Positions 17,393-26,445 of a stretch of 64,000 nt of DNA are shown here, piece after piece. Both the position numbers and the translations under genes were made by a program. Source of the stretch: Microbacterium sp. XT11 (GTDB lineage: Bacteria > Actinomycetota > Actinomycetes > Actinomycetales > Microbacteriaceae); NCBI RefSeq assembly GCF_001513675.1, contig NZ_CP013859.1, positions 1,365,081 through 1,429,080 on the forward strand, given 5' to 3'. The notes below the pieces were generated by a model. The model ran no database searches. It saw nothing but the letters and a program-made list of their open reading frames with translations, and was not told the DNA's origin. Numbering within the stretch: the stretch's first letter is position 1; each line of letters opens with the position of its first letter.

Positions 17393-18001
17393 GTGAACCG
17401 TTCATGGTCCACGCGTCGTTCTATGGTGACGACGCTGTCTTGTTCTGTTGCTGGTGTCGCGGTTGCGGCACTGTTGCTGTCGGCGTGTGCGCCGGGTGGG
17501 TCGTCGGGTGGTGCCTCTGCGTCGCCGTCGCCGTCGGCGTCGCAGATCCTGCCGCCGGGTGGTGCGGGGTCGGATGCGGGTGATGGTCCGCAGACGGCGG
17601 CGCCGTTGCCGACGCAGGAGGCTGTGGTCGGGGAGACGGTCGCGTTCGAGACGGGTGTCTCGGTGGTGGTGTCGTCGGTGACGGCGGTCACGGTCGAGGC
17701 GCAGACGCCGGGTGAGGTGTCGGGGTCGGCGGTCGTGGTCGAGGTGACGGCGTCGAACGAGTCGGACGAGGCGCAGGATCTCGAGTCCGCGGTGGTGATG
17801 TTGTCGGCGGATGACGGTGAGGTCGGTGTCGGGACGACGGCGGGTGATCCGGAGCCGTTGGCGGGGTCGGTGAAGCCGGGCGCGTCGGTGACGGGTCGGT
17901 ATGTGTTCATGCTGGGGTCGGCGAAGGATCGTGCCGTCACGGTGTCGGTGAATTATGCCGCGGGGGAGCCTGTGGCGATCTTCTCGGGGAAGGTCTCGTG
18001 A
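17393..18001 (+). CDS. Secreted lipoprotein, partner of the giant surface protein
   Basis: 202 residues from GTG 17393. Lipoprotein signal MNRSWSTRRS...VAALLLSACAPG with lipobox LSAC (Cys about 32), then a Ser/Pro linker and an Ig-like beta domain (VGETVAFETGVSVVVSSVTAVTVEAQ ... VKPGASVTGRYVFML) like small DUF4352-type domains. Its TGA (17999-18001) overlaps the ATG of the 1507-residue protein, so the two are coupled and may meet at the cell surface. Synonymous codon choice is unusually rich in G/T third positions. A degenerated second copy is at 26308-26445. Confidence 0.75.
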   Translation: MNRSWSTRRSMVTTLSCSVAGVAVAALLLSACAPGGSSGGASASPSPSASQILPPGGAGSDAGDGPQTAAPLPTQEAVVGETVAFETGVSVVVSSVTAVTVEAQTPGEVSGSAVVVEVTASNESDEAQDLESAVVMLSADDGEVGVGTTAGDPEPLAGSVKPGASVTGRYVFMLGSAKDRAVTVSVNYAAGEPVAIFSGKVS

Positions 18002-21000
18002 TGGCCGTTCAGAGGTCGCGTGTCGGGTCGGGGTGGCGTGCGGGGCTTGCTGCCGGTCTTGGTGTGGTGCTCGCGTTCGCGACTCTCGTGGCGGTGCCGG
18101 GTGTGGCGCAGGCGGCGGTGCCGGCGGCGAAGGCGCCGTTGTTGGAGCGTACGGAGGACGTGGTGACGTCGGATCCGTTGCCGACGGTGCAGATCGATTC
18201 GGGGTATGTGTGGGCGCAGACCACGATCGGGAACACGGTGTACGCGGCGGGGAGCTTCTCGAACGCCCGCGCTGCGCTGGCTGATCCGGGCACGAACCTG
18301 ACGCCGCGCAGCAACATCCTCGCCTACGACATCACGACCGGAGCCCTGCTGCCCTTCGCGCCCACGGTGAACGGTGTGATCAAGTCGATCGCCGCGTCGC
18401 CCGACGGCAAGCGGGTCTACATCGGCGGGACGTTCACGACCGTGAACGGTGTGAACCGGTACAACTTCGCCGCCCTCGATGCGCAGACCGGCGCCGTCGT
18501 GCAGGGCTTCTCGGCCGCCATCGGTGGCACGGGTGTCTATGCGATCGCGGCGACCGCCGACACCGTGTACCTGGGTGGCAGCTTCACGCAGGCGAACGGC
18601 GTCGCACGCAAGAACCTGGCGGCGTTGGACGCCTCGAACGCCGCGCTGCGTCCCTGGAATCCCACGACCGATCTGCAGGTCGACAGCATGGCCATCGAAC
18701 CGGGCGGAAATCACGTGATCGTCGGCGGCCGCTTCTATCGCGTCAACGGCGTGGTGCAGCGCGGCCTCGCGGCCCTCTCGCCCAGCACCGGTGCCATCGA
18801 CACCGGATGGGCGGCGGCGAACACCGTGAAGAACGGCTCCACCGACGGGAGCTCCGGCGTCTTCGGCCTGACGACCGACGCCACTGGCGTCTACGGCACG
18901 GGCTGGACCTATGTCGGCACCAACCGCGGCAACCTCGAGGGTGCGTTCGCCGCCGAGGCCGGCAGTGGGGCGATCCGCTGGGTGGCCGACTGCCACGGCG
19001 ACAACTACGGCGTCTACTCCACCGGCAAGACGGTGTACACCACCTCGCACACGCACGCCTGCGAGACCGTGAACCTGTGGCCCGAACAGCGCACGCGCAC
19101 CTACCGGTACATGCTCGCCTTCACGGCCACGGCCGAGGGCACACTGTCGCGCAGCGAGACGGCCGGGTCGACGTACACCGACTGGGGCGGTACGCCGTCG
19201 CCGTCGGCGTACTCGGTGACCCCCGACTTCGCTGTGGGAACCGCGACCGGTCTGGGGCAGGCGGGGCTGTCGATCACCGGCGCCGGCGACTACATCGCGG
19301 TCGCGGGCGAGTTCGTCAGCGTGAACAACAAGCGCTACCAGGGCATCGTCCGCTTCTCGACCAAGCCCGCAGGCGGCGCGAAGGAGGGGCCAAGGCTCTC
19401 GGGGAGCGACTGGGGCACCCCGACGGGATCGACCGGCGTTCCCGGCCGCGTCAGCGTGTCGACCACGACGAACTGGGACCGCGACAACCGGGATCTCACC
19501 TACGAGCTGCTGCGTTCGGACCTCGCCGAACCCGTCGATCGCGTGAGGGCGACCTCGGTGTGGTGGGACCGGCAGAGCGTCACGCTGCGCGACGGCTCAG
19601 CAGAACCGGGCACCCGGTATGAGTACACCGTGAGGGCCGTGGACGCCGACGGCAACTCGGCGCTGAGCCGACCGGTCAGCGTCACGGCGGCCGCCGGTAC
19701 GACCTCCGACTACGTCGATGCCGTGCTCGACGATCGGGCGGAGCTGTACTACCCGCTCGGGTCGATCACCGCCGATTGGGCGGGTGGCTCCGCCCCGCGC
19801 TTCACGAGCAGTGTGAGCTCGGTGAGCCCCGGTGCCGTGCAGGGTGTGACGGGCCAGACCGCCTCGTCGTTCGCCTCGTCGTGGTGGTCGCAGGGCGGCG
19901 TCTCCGCTCCGAAGGCGACGGCAGGTGACAACGACTTCGCGGCAGAGGCATGGTTCAAGACCTCGACCACCAGCGGAGGCGAGATCTTCGGCTTCGGTTC
20001 GTCGTCGAGCGGATCGTCGTCGTCGAACGACCGCGTCGTGTACATGCGGAACGACGGCCGGCTCTCGTTCGGTGTGAATCCCGGCACGCGCAAGACGGTC
20101 ACCTCGACCGCGCGCTACAACGACAACCAGTGGCACCACGTGGTCGCGACGCTCGACGCCTCGGGCATGTCGCTGTTCGTCGACGGCCGGGTCGTCGCGC
20201 AGGACTCCTCGGTCACCTCGGCACGCTCGGCATCCGGCTACTGGCGCGTCGGGTACGACAGCCTGAGCGGGTGGCCGAGTCAGCCCTCGTCGGGCCTGTT
20301 CACCGGTCGCATCGACGAGTTCGCGGTGTATCCCACCGCGCTCACGGCAGCGCAGGTGGCGAACCACTACGCGATCGGCAACGGTTTCACAGCACCCACG
20401 GCATCGTTCACCGCCGAGATCGACGACCTGTCGCTGAGCGTCGACGCCTCCGCGTCCGCCGCGCAGACCGGTCAGAGCATCACCGGCTACTCGTGGGACT
20501 TCGGCGACGGCACCACGGCGACAGGTCGCACGCAGACGCACGACTACAAGACGCCCGGAACGTATGAAGTCGTGCTCACCGTGACCGACAGTCGAGGCGT
20601 CATCGGCGCCTCCGCGCAGAGCGTGACCGTGCTGGCGGCGAACGTGCTGCCGGATCCGACGTTCACGTCGACCGTGTCCGGGCTCACCGCGTCGGTCGAC
20701 GCCACAGCGTCGGCGGATCCCGACGGCACAATCTCCTCCTACTCGTGGAACTGGGGTGACGGCACCGATCCGGGCAGTGAGGCGATCGCATCGCACACGT
20801 ACGCGAAGGCCGGCACCTACACGGTCACGCTCACCGTGACCGACGATCGCGGCGGGGTCGCGACGACGACCGGTGAGGTCGTGGTGACCCACGCCGCGCC
20901 GGCCGCAGCCTTCGAGGTCACGGCGAACGCCCTCGACGTGAGCGTCGACGCCTCGGCGTCGACGGCATCGGATGCCGCGACGCTGAGCTTCTCGTGGAAC

Positions 21001-22524
21001 TGGGGCGACGGCACAGACGCCGGCTCCGGCGTCACGGCGACGCACAGCTATGCGCAGTCCGGGACGTACACGATCACGGTGACGGCAACGGACTCGCTCG
21101 GCGCGACTGCTGAGGCGACGCGCACCGTGACGGTGGCGGATCAGCAGTTCGCGGTGCGAGACGACTTCGAGCGCACCTCCGCCTCCGGGTGGGGATCCGC
21201 CGAGACGGGCGGCCTGTACACGCCGATGTCGGGGTCGGCCTCGGCGGCATCGGTCGCCGACGGCCGCGGCCTGCTGACGCTGGCGCCGGGACAGACACGG
21301 AACCTCGCGCTGCAGGGGATCGATCTGGCCGACACCCTGACCACGGTGACCTACGCGCTGGACCAGGCGCCGTCGACGGGCACATCGTATGTGGGGGTCG
21401 GCGCCCGCAAGTCGGCATCCGGCGAGTATCTGGCGCGAGTCTGGCTGCGCAACGACGGCCGTGTCTGGCTGGTCGTGCAGCAGGGCGCGACCGTGATCGG
21501 CACGCAGGCCTTGCCTGCGACGTGGAGCGCGGGCGATGTGTTCCACCTCGCCGTGCAGGTGTCGGGGTCGTCTCCCACGACGATCCAGGTGAAGACCTGG
21601 AAGGACGGCACGACCGCCCCGGCCGATTGGCAGCTGAGCGTGACCGATTCGACCGCCGGCCTTCAGGGTTCGGGATGGGCGAGCGTGCATGCGTCGCGCG
21701 GTTCGACGGCGACCTCGACGGCGATGTTCTCGTTCGACACGCTGCGGGTGACCGACCTCGCCGCGCCGGTGGATCCCGTTGACCCGGTGGATCCGGTCGA
21801 CCCGGTGGATCCCGTTGACCCGGTCGACCCGGTTGATCCTGTCGACCCCGTTGATCCTGTCGATCCGGTTGATCCGGTCGGCCCCGTCGACCCGGTGGAA
21901 GATCCGGCGGTGGCGCGTGATGCGTTCGAGCGGTCGGGTTCGTCGGGGTGGGGTACGGCGGATGTCGGTGGCGTGTGGACGGTCGCCGGTGGTGCGGTGT
22001 CGGCGGCGTCGGTGTCGGATGGTGCGGGGCGGCTGGCTTTGGCGGCTGGCAGCACCCGGAACGTGACGCTGAACGCGGTGTCGGCGAAGAACGTGACGCT
22101 GTCGGCCGACTTCCGCATCGATGCGGAGCCGTCGACGGGGTCGACGTATGCGGGTCTGATCGCCCGGTCGACCGCGTCGGGCAATTACACGACCCGGGTG
22201 TGGTTCCACACGAACGGGTCGGTGTGGTTGGTGATCCAGAAGGGGTCGACCGTGTTGTCGAGTTACCAGGTGCCGGGGCTGACTCGGGGTGCGGGTGACG
22301 TGTTCACGGTGAAGGTCGATGTGTCGGGGGATGCGTCGACGGTTGTCTCGGCGAAGGTGTGGAAGACCGGCACGGCGGAGCCGTCGGGCTGGCAGAGCAC
22401 GTTCACCGACACGTCGGGGATCACGACAGCGGGCGCGGTGGGTGTGCACGCGAGTCGCGCGAGCTCGGCGACCAGCACCGCGATGGTCACGGTCGACAAC
22501 TTCCGCGTCATCGACAACGACTGA
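18001..22524 (+). CDS. Giant secreted multidomain surface protein, copy 1
   Basis: 1507 residues. Signal peptide to about residue 40 (VPGVAQA/AVPAAK). A seven-bladed-propeller-like region follows at 45-450, with repeats such as VYIGGTFTTVNG and VYLGGSFTQANG, then an FnIII-like segment (455-565). A LamG/concanavalin domain (570-795, EAWFKTSTTSGGEIFGFG) precedes three PKD domains (798-1045, each with SYSWxxGDG and GTYxVxLTVTD). A beta-sandwich (1046-1250, DDFERTSASGWGSAETGG) leads to a V-D-P tandem linker (1256-1298) and a second copy of that sandwich. No sortase motif or C-terminal anchor is seen. Probably polymer-binding; no catalytic residues recognised. Confidence 0.85.
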   Translation: MAVQRSRVGSGWRAGLAAGLGVVLAFATLVAVPGVAQAAVPAAKAPLLERTEDVVTSDPLPTVQIDSGYVWAQTTIGNTVYAAGSFSNARAALADPGTNLTPRSNILAYDITTGALLPFAPTVNGVIKSIAASPDGKRVYIGGTFTTVNGVNRYNFAALDAQTGAVVQGFSAAIGGTGVYAIAATADTVYLGGSFTQANGVARKNLAALDASNAALRPWNPTTDLQVDSMAIEPGGNHVIVGGRFYRVNGVVQRGLAALSPSTGAIDTGWAAANTVKNGSTDGSSGVFGLTTDATGVYGTGWTYVGTNRGNLEGAFAAEAGSGAIRWVADCHGDNYGVYSTGKTVYTTSHTHACETVNLWPEQRTRTYRYMLAFTATAEGTLSRSETAGSTYTDWGGTPSPSAYSVTPDFAVGTATGLGQAGLSITGAGDYIAVAGEFVSVNNKRYQGIVRFSTKPAGGAKEGPRLSGSDWGTPTGSTGVPGRVSVSTTTNWDRDNRDLTYELLRSDLAEPVDRVRATSVWWDRQSVTLRDGSAEPGTRYEYTVRAVDADGNSALSRPVSVTAAAGTTSDYVDAVLDDRAELYYPLGSITADWAGGSAPRFTSSVSSVSPGAVQGVTGQTASSFASSWWSQGGVSAPKATAGDNDFAAEAWFKTSTTSGGEIFGFGSSSSGSSSSNDRVVYMRNDGRLSFGVNPGTRKTVTSTARYNDNQWHHVVATLDASGMSLFVDGRVVAQDSSVTSARSASGYWRVGYDSLSGWPSQPSSGLFTGRIDEFAVYPTALTAAQVANHYAIGNGFTAPTASFTAEIDDLSLSVDASASAAQTGQSITGYSWDFGDGTTATGRTQTHDYKTPGTYEVVLTVTDSRGVIGASAQSVTVLAANVLPDPTFTSTVSGLTASVDATASADPDGTISSYSWNWGDGTDPGSEAIASHTYAKAGTYTVTLTVTDDRGGVATTTGEVVVTHAAPAAAFEVTANALDVSVDASASTASDAATLSFSWNWGDGTDAGSGVTATHSYAQSGTYTITVTATDSLGATAEATRTVTVADQQFAVRDDFERTSASGWGSAETGGLYTPMSGSASAASVADGRGLLTLAPGQTRNLALQGIDLADTLTTVTYALDQAPSTGTSYVGVGARKSASGEYLARVWLRNDGRVWLVVQQGATVIGTQALPATWSAGDVFHLAVQVSGSSPTTIQVKTWKDGTTAPADWQLSVTDSTAGLQGSGWASVHASRGSTATSTAMFSFDTLRVTDLAAPVDPVDPVDPVDPVDPVDPVDPVDPVDPVDPVDPVDPVGPVDPVEDPAVARDAFERSGSSGWGTADVGGVWTVAGGAVSAASVSDGAGRLALAAGSTRNVTLNAVSAKNVTLSADFRIDAEPSTGSTYAGLIARSTASGNYTTRVWFHTNGSVWLVIQKGSTVLSSYQVPGLTRGAGDVFTVKVDVSGDASTVVSAKVWKTGTAEPSGWQSTFTDTSGITTAGAVGVHASRASSATSTAMVTVDNFRVIDND
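21775..21897 (+). repeat. Tandem V-D-P codon repeat (linker)
   Basis: About a dozen near-identical 9-bp units (GTNGAYCCN, encoding Val-Asp-Pro) link the two beta-sandwich domains of surface protein copy 1. Synonymous changes between units suggest an old, partly diverged repeat that can still vary in number. Confidence 0.8.
21901..22518 (+). repeat. 618-bp direct repeat, unit A
   Basis: The 3' domain of surface protein copy 1 is almost identical at DNA level to 25584-26201 in copy 2 (offset 3683 bp; I see two differing bases inside). Synonymous sites are identical too, which points to recent duplication or gene conversion. Confidence 0.9.
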
Positions 22525-22588
22525 CGCGAAGAGCGACCGGAGGAAACGTCGGCGGCACAGGCGTGCCGCCGTGTGAGACGGCGACTGT

Positions 22589-22622
22589 CTGGGGAATGTC
22601 GCCGCTGGGGAAATCTGGGGGA
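22589..22622 (+). promoter_or_regulatory. Triple CTGGGGA elements before surface protein copy 2
   Basis: CTGGGGA at 22589-22595 and 22605-22611 and CTGGGGGA at 22615-22622 (periods 16 and 10 bp), ending seven bases before GTG 22629, where the last copy can serve as ribosome site. Confidence 0.5.
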
Positions 22623-22628
22623 AGACAC

Positions 22629-25600
22629 GTGGGGATTCATCGAACCATGGGGGGCGCGTCGATCGCGACGCGCGCTGGGGAAGGGCGAGCATCCGACTCG
22701 CGGTGGCGATCTGTCGTCGCCTTCGCCGTCGGCGCCGTCGTGGCATCGGGGCTGCTCGTGGCGGTGCCGGGGGCGGCGCAGGCGGCGGTGCCGGCGGCGA
22801 AGGCGCCGTTGTTGGAGCGCACAGATGATGTGGTGACGTCGGATCCGTTGCCGACGGTGCAGATCGATTCGGGGTATGTGTGGGCGCAGGCCACGATCGG
22901 GAACACGGTGTATGCGGCGGGGAGCTTCTCGAACGCCCGGGCGGCGTTGGCTGAGCCGGGCACGAATCTGACACCGCGCAGCAACATCCTCGCCTACGAC
23001 ATCACGACCGGTGGGTTGTTGCCGTTCGCGCCGGTGGTCAACGGTGTGATCAAGTCGATCGCGGCGTCGCCGGATGGGAAGCGGGTCTACATCGGTGGGA
23101 CGTTCACTCAGGTGAACGGTGCGAACCGGTACAACTTCGCGGCGTTGGATGCGGCGACGGGTGCCGTGGTGCCGGGGTTCGCTCCGGCGATCGGTGGCAC
23201 GGGTGTGTATGCGATCGCGGCGACGGCCGACACCGTGTATCTGGGCGGGTTCTTCACGCAGGCGAACGGTGTGGCCCGCAAGAACCTCGCCGCCCTCGCC
23301 GCCTCGAACGGCGCCCTGCAGCCCTGGGCACCCACGGCGGATCGTCAGGTCGACACCATGGTGGTGGAACCGGGCGGAAACCATGTGATCGCGGGCGGTC
23401 GCTTCTACCGGGTCAACGGTGCCGTGCAGCGCGGTCTCGCGGCACTGGATCCGTCGACCGGTGCGCTCGACACCACGTGGGCCGCGGCGACGACGGTGCA
23501 GAACGGCACCCCCGACAACACCGCGAACGGGTACTCGGGCATCTTCGGTCTCACCACCGACGACGCGTCGGTGTACGGCACCGGATGGTCGCTGGGCAAC
23601 ACCCCGGAGACCCGCGGCAACCTCGAGGGCGCGTTCGCCGCCGAGGCCGGCAGCGGTGCGGTCCGGTGGGTGGCCGACTGCCACGGTGACAGCTACGGCG
23701 TGTACTCCACGGGTACGACGGTCTACACGACGAGCCACATCCACACCTGCGAGACGGCGAACCTGTGGCCCGAACAGAGCCCGCGCACGTGGCGCTACTT
23801 CAACGCCTTCACCACGACCGCCGAGGGCACCCTCTCGCGCAGTCTTTACACGGGCCCCACGTACTCCGACTGGAGCGGTACGCCGTCGCCGTCGGCGTAC
23901 CCGGTGACCCCCGACTTCGCCGTGGGAACCGCGACCGGTATGGGGCAGGCGGGTCTGTCGATCACCGGCGCCGGCGACTACATCGCGGTCGCCGGTGAGT
24001 TTGTCAGCGTGAACAACAAGCGCTACCAGGGCATCGTCCGCTTCTCGACGAAGCCCGCGGGCGGCGCGAAGCAGGGCCCGCGCCTGAGCGGAAGCTCGTG
24101 GGCGGCGCCGACGGTGCAGGGAGACGTGCCCGTGCGCGTGTCGATCCCGCTGAACTGGGACCGTGACAACCGGGACCTCACGTATCAGCTCCTGCGTTCC
24201 GACACATCGCAGCCGGTCGCTCAGACGACGGTCGCATCCGTGTGGTGGGACAAGGGCACGGTGACGCTCGAGGACGCGACCGCGGTCGCCGGCACGAGCT
24301 ACACGTACACGGTGCGTGCGGTCGACGCCGACGGCAACGCAGCTCTCAGCCAGGAGGCGACGGTGACGGCGGCAAGCGGTGACACGTCGTTGTACACCAA
24401 GACCGTGCGCCGTGACGGTGCGGAGATCTGTTACCCGCTCGGCAACGCCAAGACGGACTGGGCCGGTGGAACCGCTCCGGTCTTCGGCACCGGTGTGACG
24501 GCGTCGAAGCCGGGGGCGGTCACCGGCACGACCGGTGGCGCGGCGTCGGCCTTCAACGGCACCACGGCAGGCCGTGTGTCGTCGCCGACGGCAGTGCAGG
24601 GAGACGACGACTTCGCCGTGGAGGCATGGGTCAAGACGACCACGACCAAGGGCGGCAAGATCTTCGGCTACGGCGGCTCGCAGACGGGGGCCTCGAACTC
24701 GAACGACCGCAACCTGTACATGCAGAACAACGGGCGGCTGACCTTCGGCGTCTACCCCGGCACCGAGCGCAGGACGATCAGCACGACCTCGGCGTACAAC
24801 GACGGAAAGTGGCATCACGTCGTCGCGATGGTGAGCCCCGCGGGAATGGCGCTGTACGTCGACGGCAAGATCGCCGCGCAGGACGCATCCGTCAGCTCGG
24901 CGCAGAAGTCCTACGCAGGGTACTGGCGAATCGGCTACGACACCCTGAGCGGATGGCCCAGCGCTCCGACGTCGGCCGCCTTCTCGGGCACGATCGACGA
25001 GTTCGCCGTGTACCCGTCGGCGCTGAGCGCCGCGCAGGTGGCGACTCACTTCGCCGTGGGAAAGGGGCTGAAGGCACCATCGGCGTCGTTCACCTCGACC
25101 GCCGATGCTCTGTCGGTCGCTGTCGATGGCAGCGGCTCGACCGTGGAAGCCGGACAGACGGCCACCTATGCGTGGAACTTCGGTGACGGCAAGACCGCGA
25201 CCGGGAAGACGGCCACGCACGAGTTCGTGGCGGCGGGCACTTACACGGTGACCCTGACGGTGACCGACGGTCGTGGACTGATCGGCACCTCCACGGCGCA
25301 GGTCACGGTGCTGGCGCCCAATGTGGCTCCGGTGGCGTCGTTCACTTCGTCGGTGGTGGATCTGGGTGTGTCGGTGGATGGTGCGGGGTCGTCGGATGCT
25401 GATGGCACGGTGGCGTCGTATGCGTGGGATTGGGGTGATGGTTCTGCTGCGGGTTCGGGTGTGACGGCGTCGCACACGTATGCGGCGGCTGGTACGTACA
25501 CGGTGACGTTGACGGTGACGGATGACAAGGGTGCGACGGGCACGAAGACCGCTCAGGTCGTCGTGACCGATCCGCCGGTGGTGGATCCGGCGGTGGCGCG

Positions 25601-26207
25601 TGATGCGTTCGAGCGGTCGGGTTCGCCGGGGTGGGGTACGGCGGATGTCGGTGGCGTGTGGACGGTCGCCGGTGGTGCGGTGTCGGCGGCGTCGGTGTCG
25701 GATGGTGCGGGGCGGCTGGCTTTGGCGGCTGGCAGCACCCGGAACGTGACGCTGAACGCGGTGTCGGCGAAGAACGTGACGCTGTCGGCCGACTTCCGCA
25801 TCGATGCGGAGCCGTCGACGGGGTCGACGTATGCGGGTCTGATCGCCCGGTCGACCGCGTCGGGCAATTACACGACCCGGGTGTGGTTCCACACGAACGG
25901 GTCGGTGTGGTTGGTGATCCAGAAGGGGTCGACCGTGTTGTCGAGTTACCAGGTGCCGGGGCTCACTCGGGGTGCGGGTGACGTGTTCACGGTGAAGGTC
26001 GATGTGTCGGGGGATGCGTCGACGGTTGTCTCGGCGAAGGTGTGGAAGACCGGCACGGCGGAGCCGTCGGGCTGGCAGAGCACGTTCACCGACACGTCGG
26101 GGATCACGACAGCGGGCGCGGTGGGTGTGCACGCGAGTCGCGCGAGCTCGGCGACCAGCACCGCGATGGTCACGGTCGACAACTTCCGCGTCATCGACAA
26201 CCACTGA
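22629..26207 (+). CDS. Giant secreted multidomain surface protein, copy 2
   Basis: About 1192 residues if started at GTG 22629; ATG 22596 and ATG 22647 are in frame alternatives. Signal peptide to about residue 53 (VPGAAQA/AVPAAK). Order: propeller-like region (to about 484), FnIII-like (490-583), LamG (585-810, EAWVKTTTTKGGKIFGYG), two PKD domains (815-980), one beta-sandwich domain (985-1191, RDAFERSGSPGWGTADVGG). It lacks the third PKD domain, the first sandwich and the V-D-P linker of copy 1, and has no lipoprotein gene in front. Secreted, probably polymer-binding. Confidence 0.83.
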   Translation: MGIHRTMGGASIATRAGEGRASDSRWRSVVAFAVGAVVASGLLVAVPGAAQAAVPAAKAPLLERTDDVVTSDPLPTVQIDSGYVWAQATIGNTVYAAGSFSNARAALAEPGTNLTPRSNILAYDITTGGLLPFAPVVNGVIKSIAASPDGKRVYIGGTFTQVNGANRYNFAALDAATGAVVPGFAPAIGGTGVYAIAATADTVYLGGFFTQANGVARKNLAALAASNGALQPWAPTADRQVDTMVVEPGGNHVIAGGRFYRVNGAVQRGLAALDPSTGALDTTWAAATTVQNGTPDNTANGYSGIFGLTTDDASVYGTGWSLGNTPETRGNLEGAFAAEAGSGAVRWVADCHGDSYGVYSTGTTVYTTSHIHTCETANLWPEQSPRTWRYFNAFTTTAEGTLSRSLYTGPTYSDWSGTPSPSAYPVTPDFAVGTATGMGQAGLSITGAGDYIAVAGEFVSVNNKRYQGIVRFSTKPAGGAKQGPRLSGSSWAAPTVQGDVPVRVSIPLNWDRDNRDLTYQLLRSDTSQPVAQTTVASVWWDKGTVTLEDATAVAGTSYTYTVRAVDADGNAALSQEATVTAASGDTSLYTKTVRRDGAEICYPLGNAKTDWAGGTAPVFGTGVTASKPGAVTGTTGGAASAFNGTTAGRVSSPTAVQGDDDFAVEAWVKTTTTKGGKIFGYGGSQTGASNSNDRNLYMQNNGRLTFGVYPGTERRTISTTSAYNDGKWHHVVAMVSPAGMALYVDGKIAAQDASVSSAQKSYAGYWRIGYDTLSGWPSAPTSAAFSGTIDEFAVYPSALSAAQVATHFAVGKGLKAPSASFTSTADALSVAVDGSGSTVEAGQTATYAWNFGDGKTATGKTATHEFVAAGTYTVTLTVTDGRGLIGTSTAQVTVLAPNVAPVASFTSSVVDLGVSVDGAGSSDADGTVASYAWDWGDGSAAGSGVTASHTYAAAGTYTVTLTVTDDKGATGTKTAQVVVTDPPVVDPAVARDAFERSGSPGWGTADVGGVWTVAGGAVSAASVSDGAGRLALAAGSTRNVTLNAVSAKNVTLSADFRIDAEPSTGSTYAGLIARSTASGNYTTRVWFHTNGSVWLVIQKGSTVLSSYQVPGLTRGAGDVFTVKVDVSGDASTVVSAKVWKTGTAEPSGWQSTFTDTSGITTAGAVGVHASRASSATSTAMVTVDNFRVIDNH
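25584..26201 (+). repeat. 618-bp direct repeat, unit B
   Basis: Second unit of the near-identical repeat described at 21901-22518, encoding the single beta-sandwich domain of surface protein copy 2. Recombination between the two units would delete 3683 bp. Confidence 0.9.
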
Positions 26208-26239
26208 CGACGAGCGGTTTCCACCTCGACAGCTCTCGA

Positions 26240-26264
26240 TTCGCGCAGTAGTATATCGATACTG
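26240..26264. promoter_or_regulatory. Inverted repeat GCAGTA-N9-TACTGC
   Basis: Between copy 2 and the next transcription unit lies an AT-rich 21-bp inverted repeat (GCAGTA on one side, TACTGC on the other, centred on TATATCGA) in otherwise GC-rich DNA. Position, about 45 bp before the start codon region, suits an operator or promoter for the 26308 unit. Confidence 0.35.
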
Positions 26265-26287
26265 CAGACGGGGGGCTGCAGCCACAA

Positions 26288-26303
26288 CTGGGGAAACTGG
26301 GGA
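26288..26303 (+). promoter_or_regulatory. Paired CTGGGGA elements before copy 3 unit
   Basis: Exact CTGGGGA at 26288-26294 and 26297-26303, a 9-bp period, five bases before GTG 26308. Confidence 0.5.
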
Positions 26304-26307
26304 GAAC

Positions 26308-26445
26308 GTGAACCGTCACTGGTGCACGCGCCGATCGGGGAGTTCGGCGCTGTCCGAACGCTCTGCGTCTGGCCATCCGGCCACAGGCTCCGTCAGCCGT
26401 GCCGTCGGGGAGCCGCCGGCAGCCACCACCGGAAAGGCCACCTGA
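26308..26445 (+). pseudogene. Remnant of the lipoprotein gene (45 codons)
   Basis: GTG 26308 opens MNRHWCTRRS, matching MNRSWSTRRS of the lipoprotein at 17393. The end (AVGEPPAATTGKAT, stop 26443-26445) aligns without gaps to the lipoprotein end (AAGEPVAIFSGKVS). The whole signal peptide core and Ig-like domain, about 470 bp, are missing in between. The stop still overlaps the next ATG (TGATG), as in the complete copy. It is either a deleted lipoprotein gene or now a leader peptide that couples translation of copy 3. Confidence 0.65.

Noticed and set aside
21775..21897. Short regular repeats as a CRISPR array
   Set aside because: The 9-bp units have no spacers and encode Val-Asp-Pro in frame. 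No CRISPR array or cas gene is seen in the window.
22263..26285. 1340-codon minus-strand open frame opposite copy 2
   Set aside because: Same reason: antisense shadow; the + strand has signal peptide, PKD and LamG motifs.
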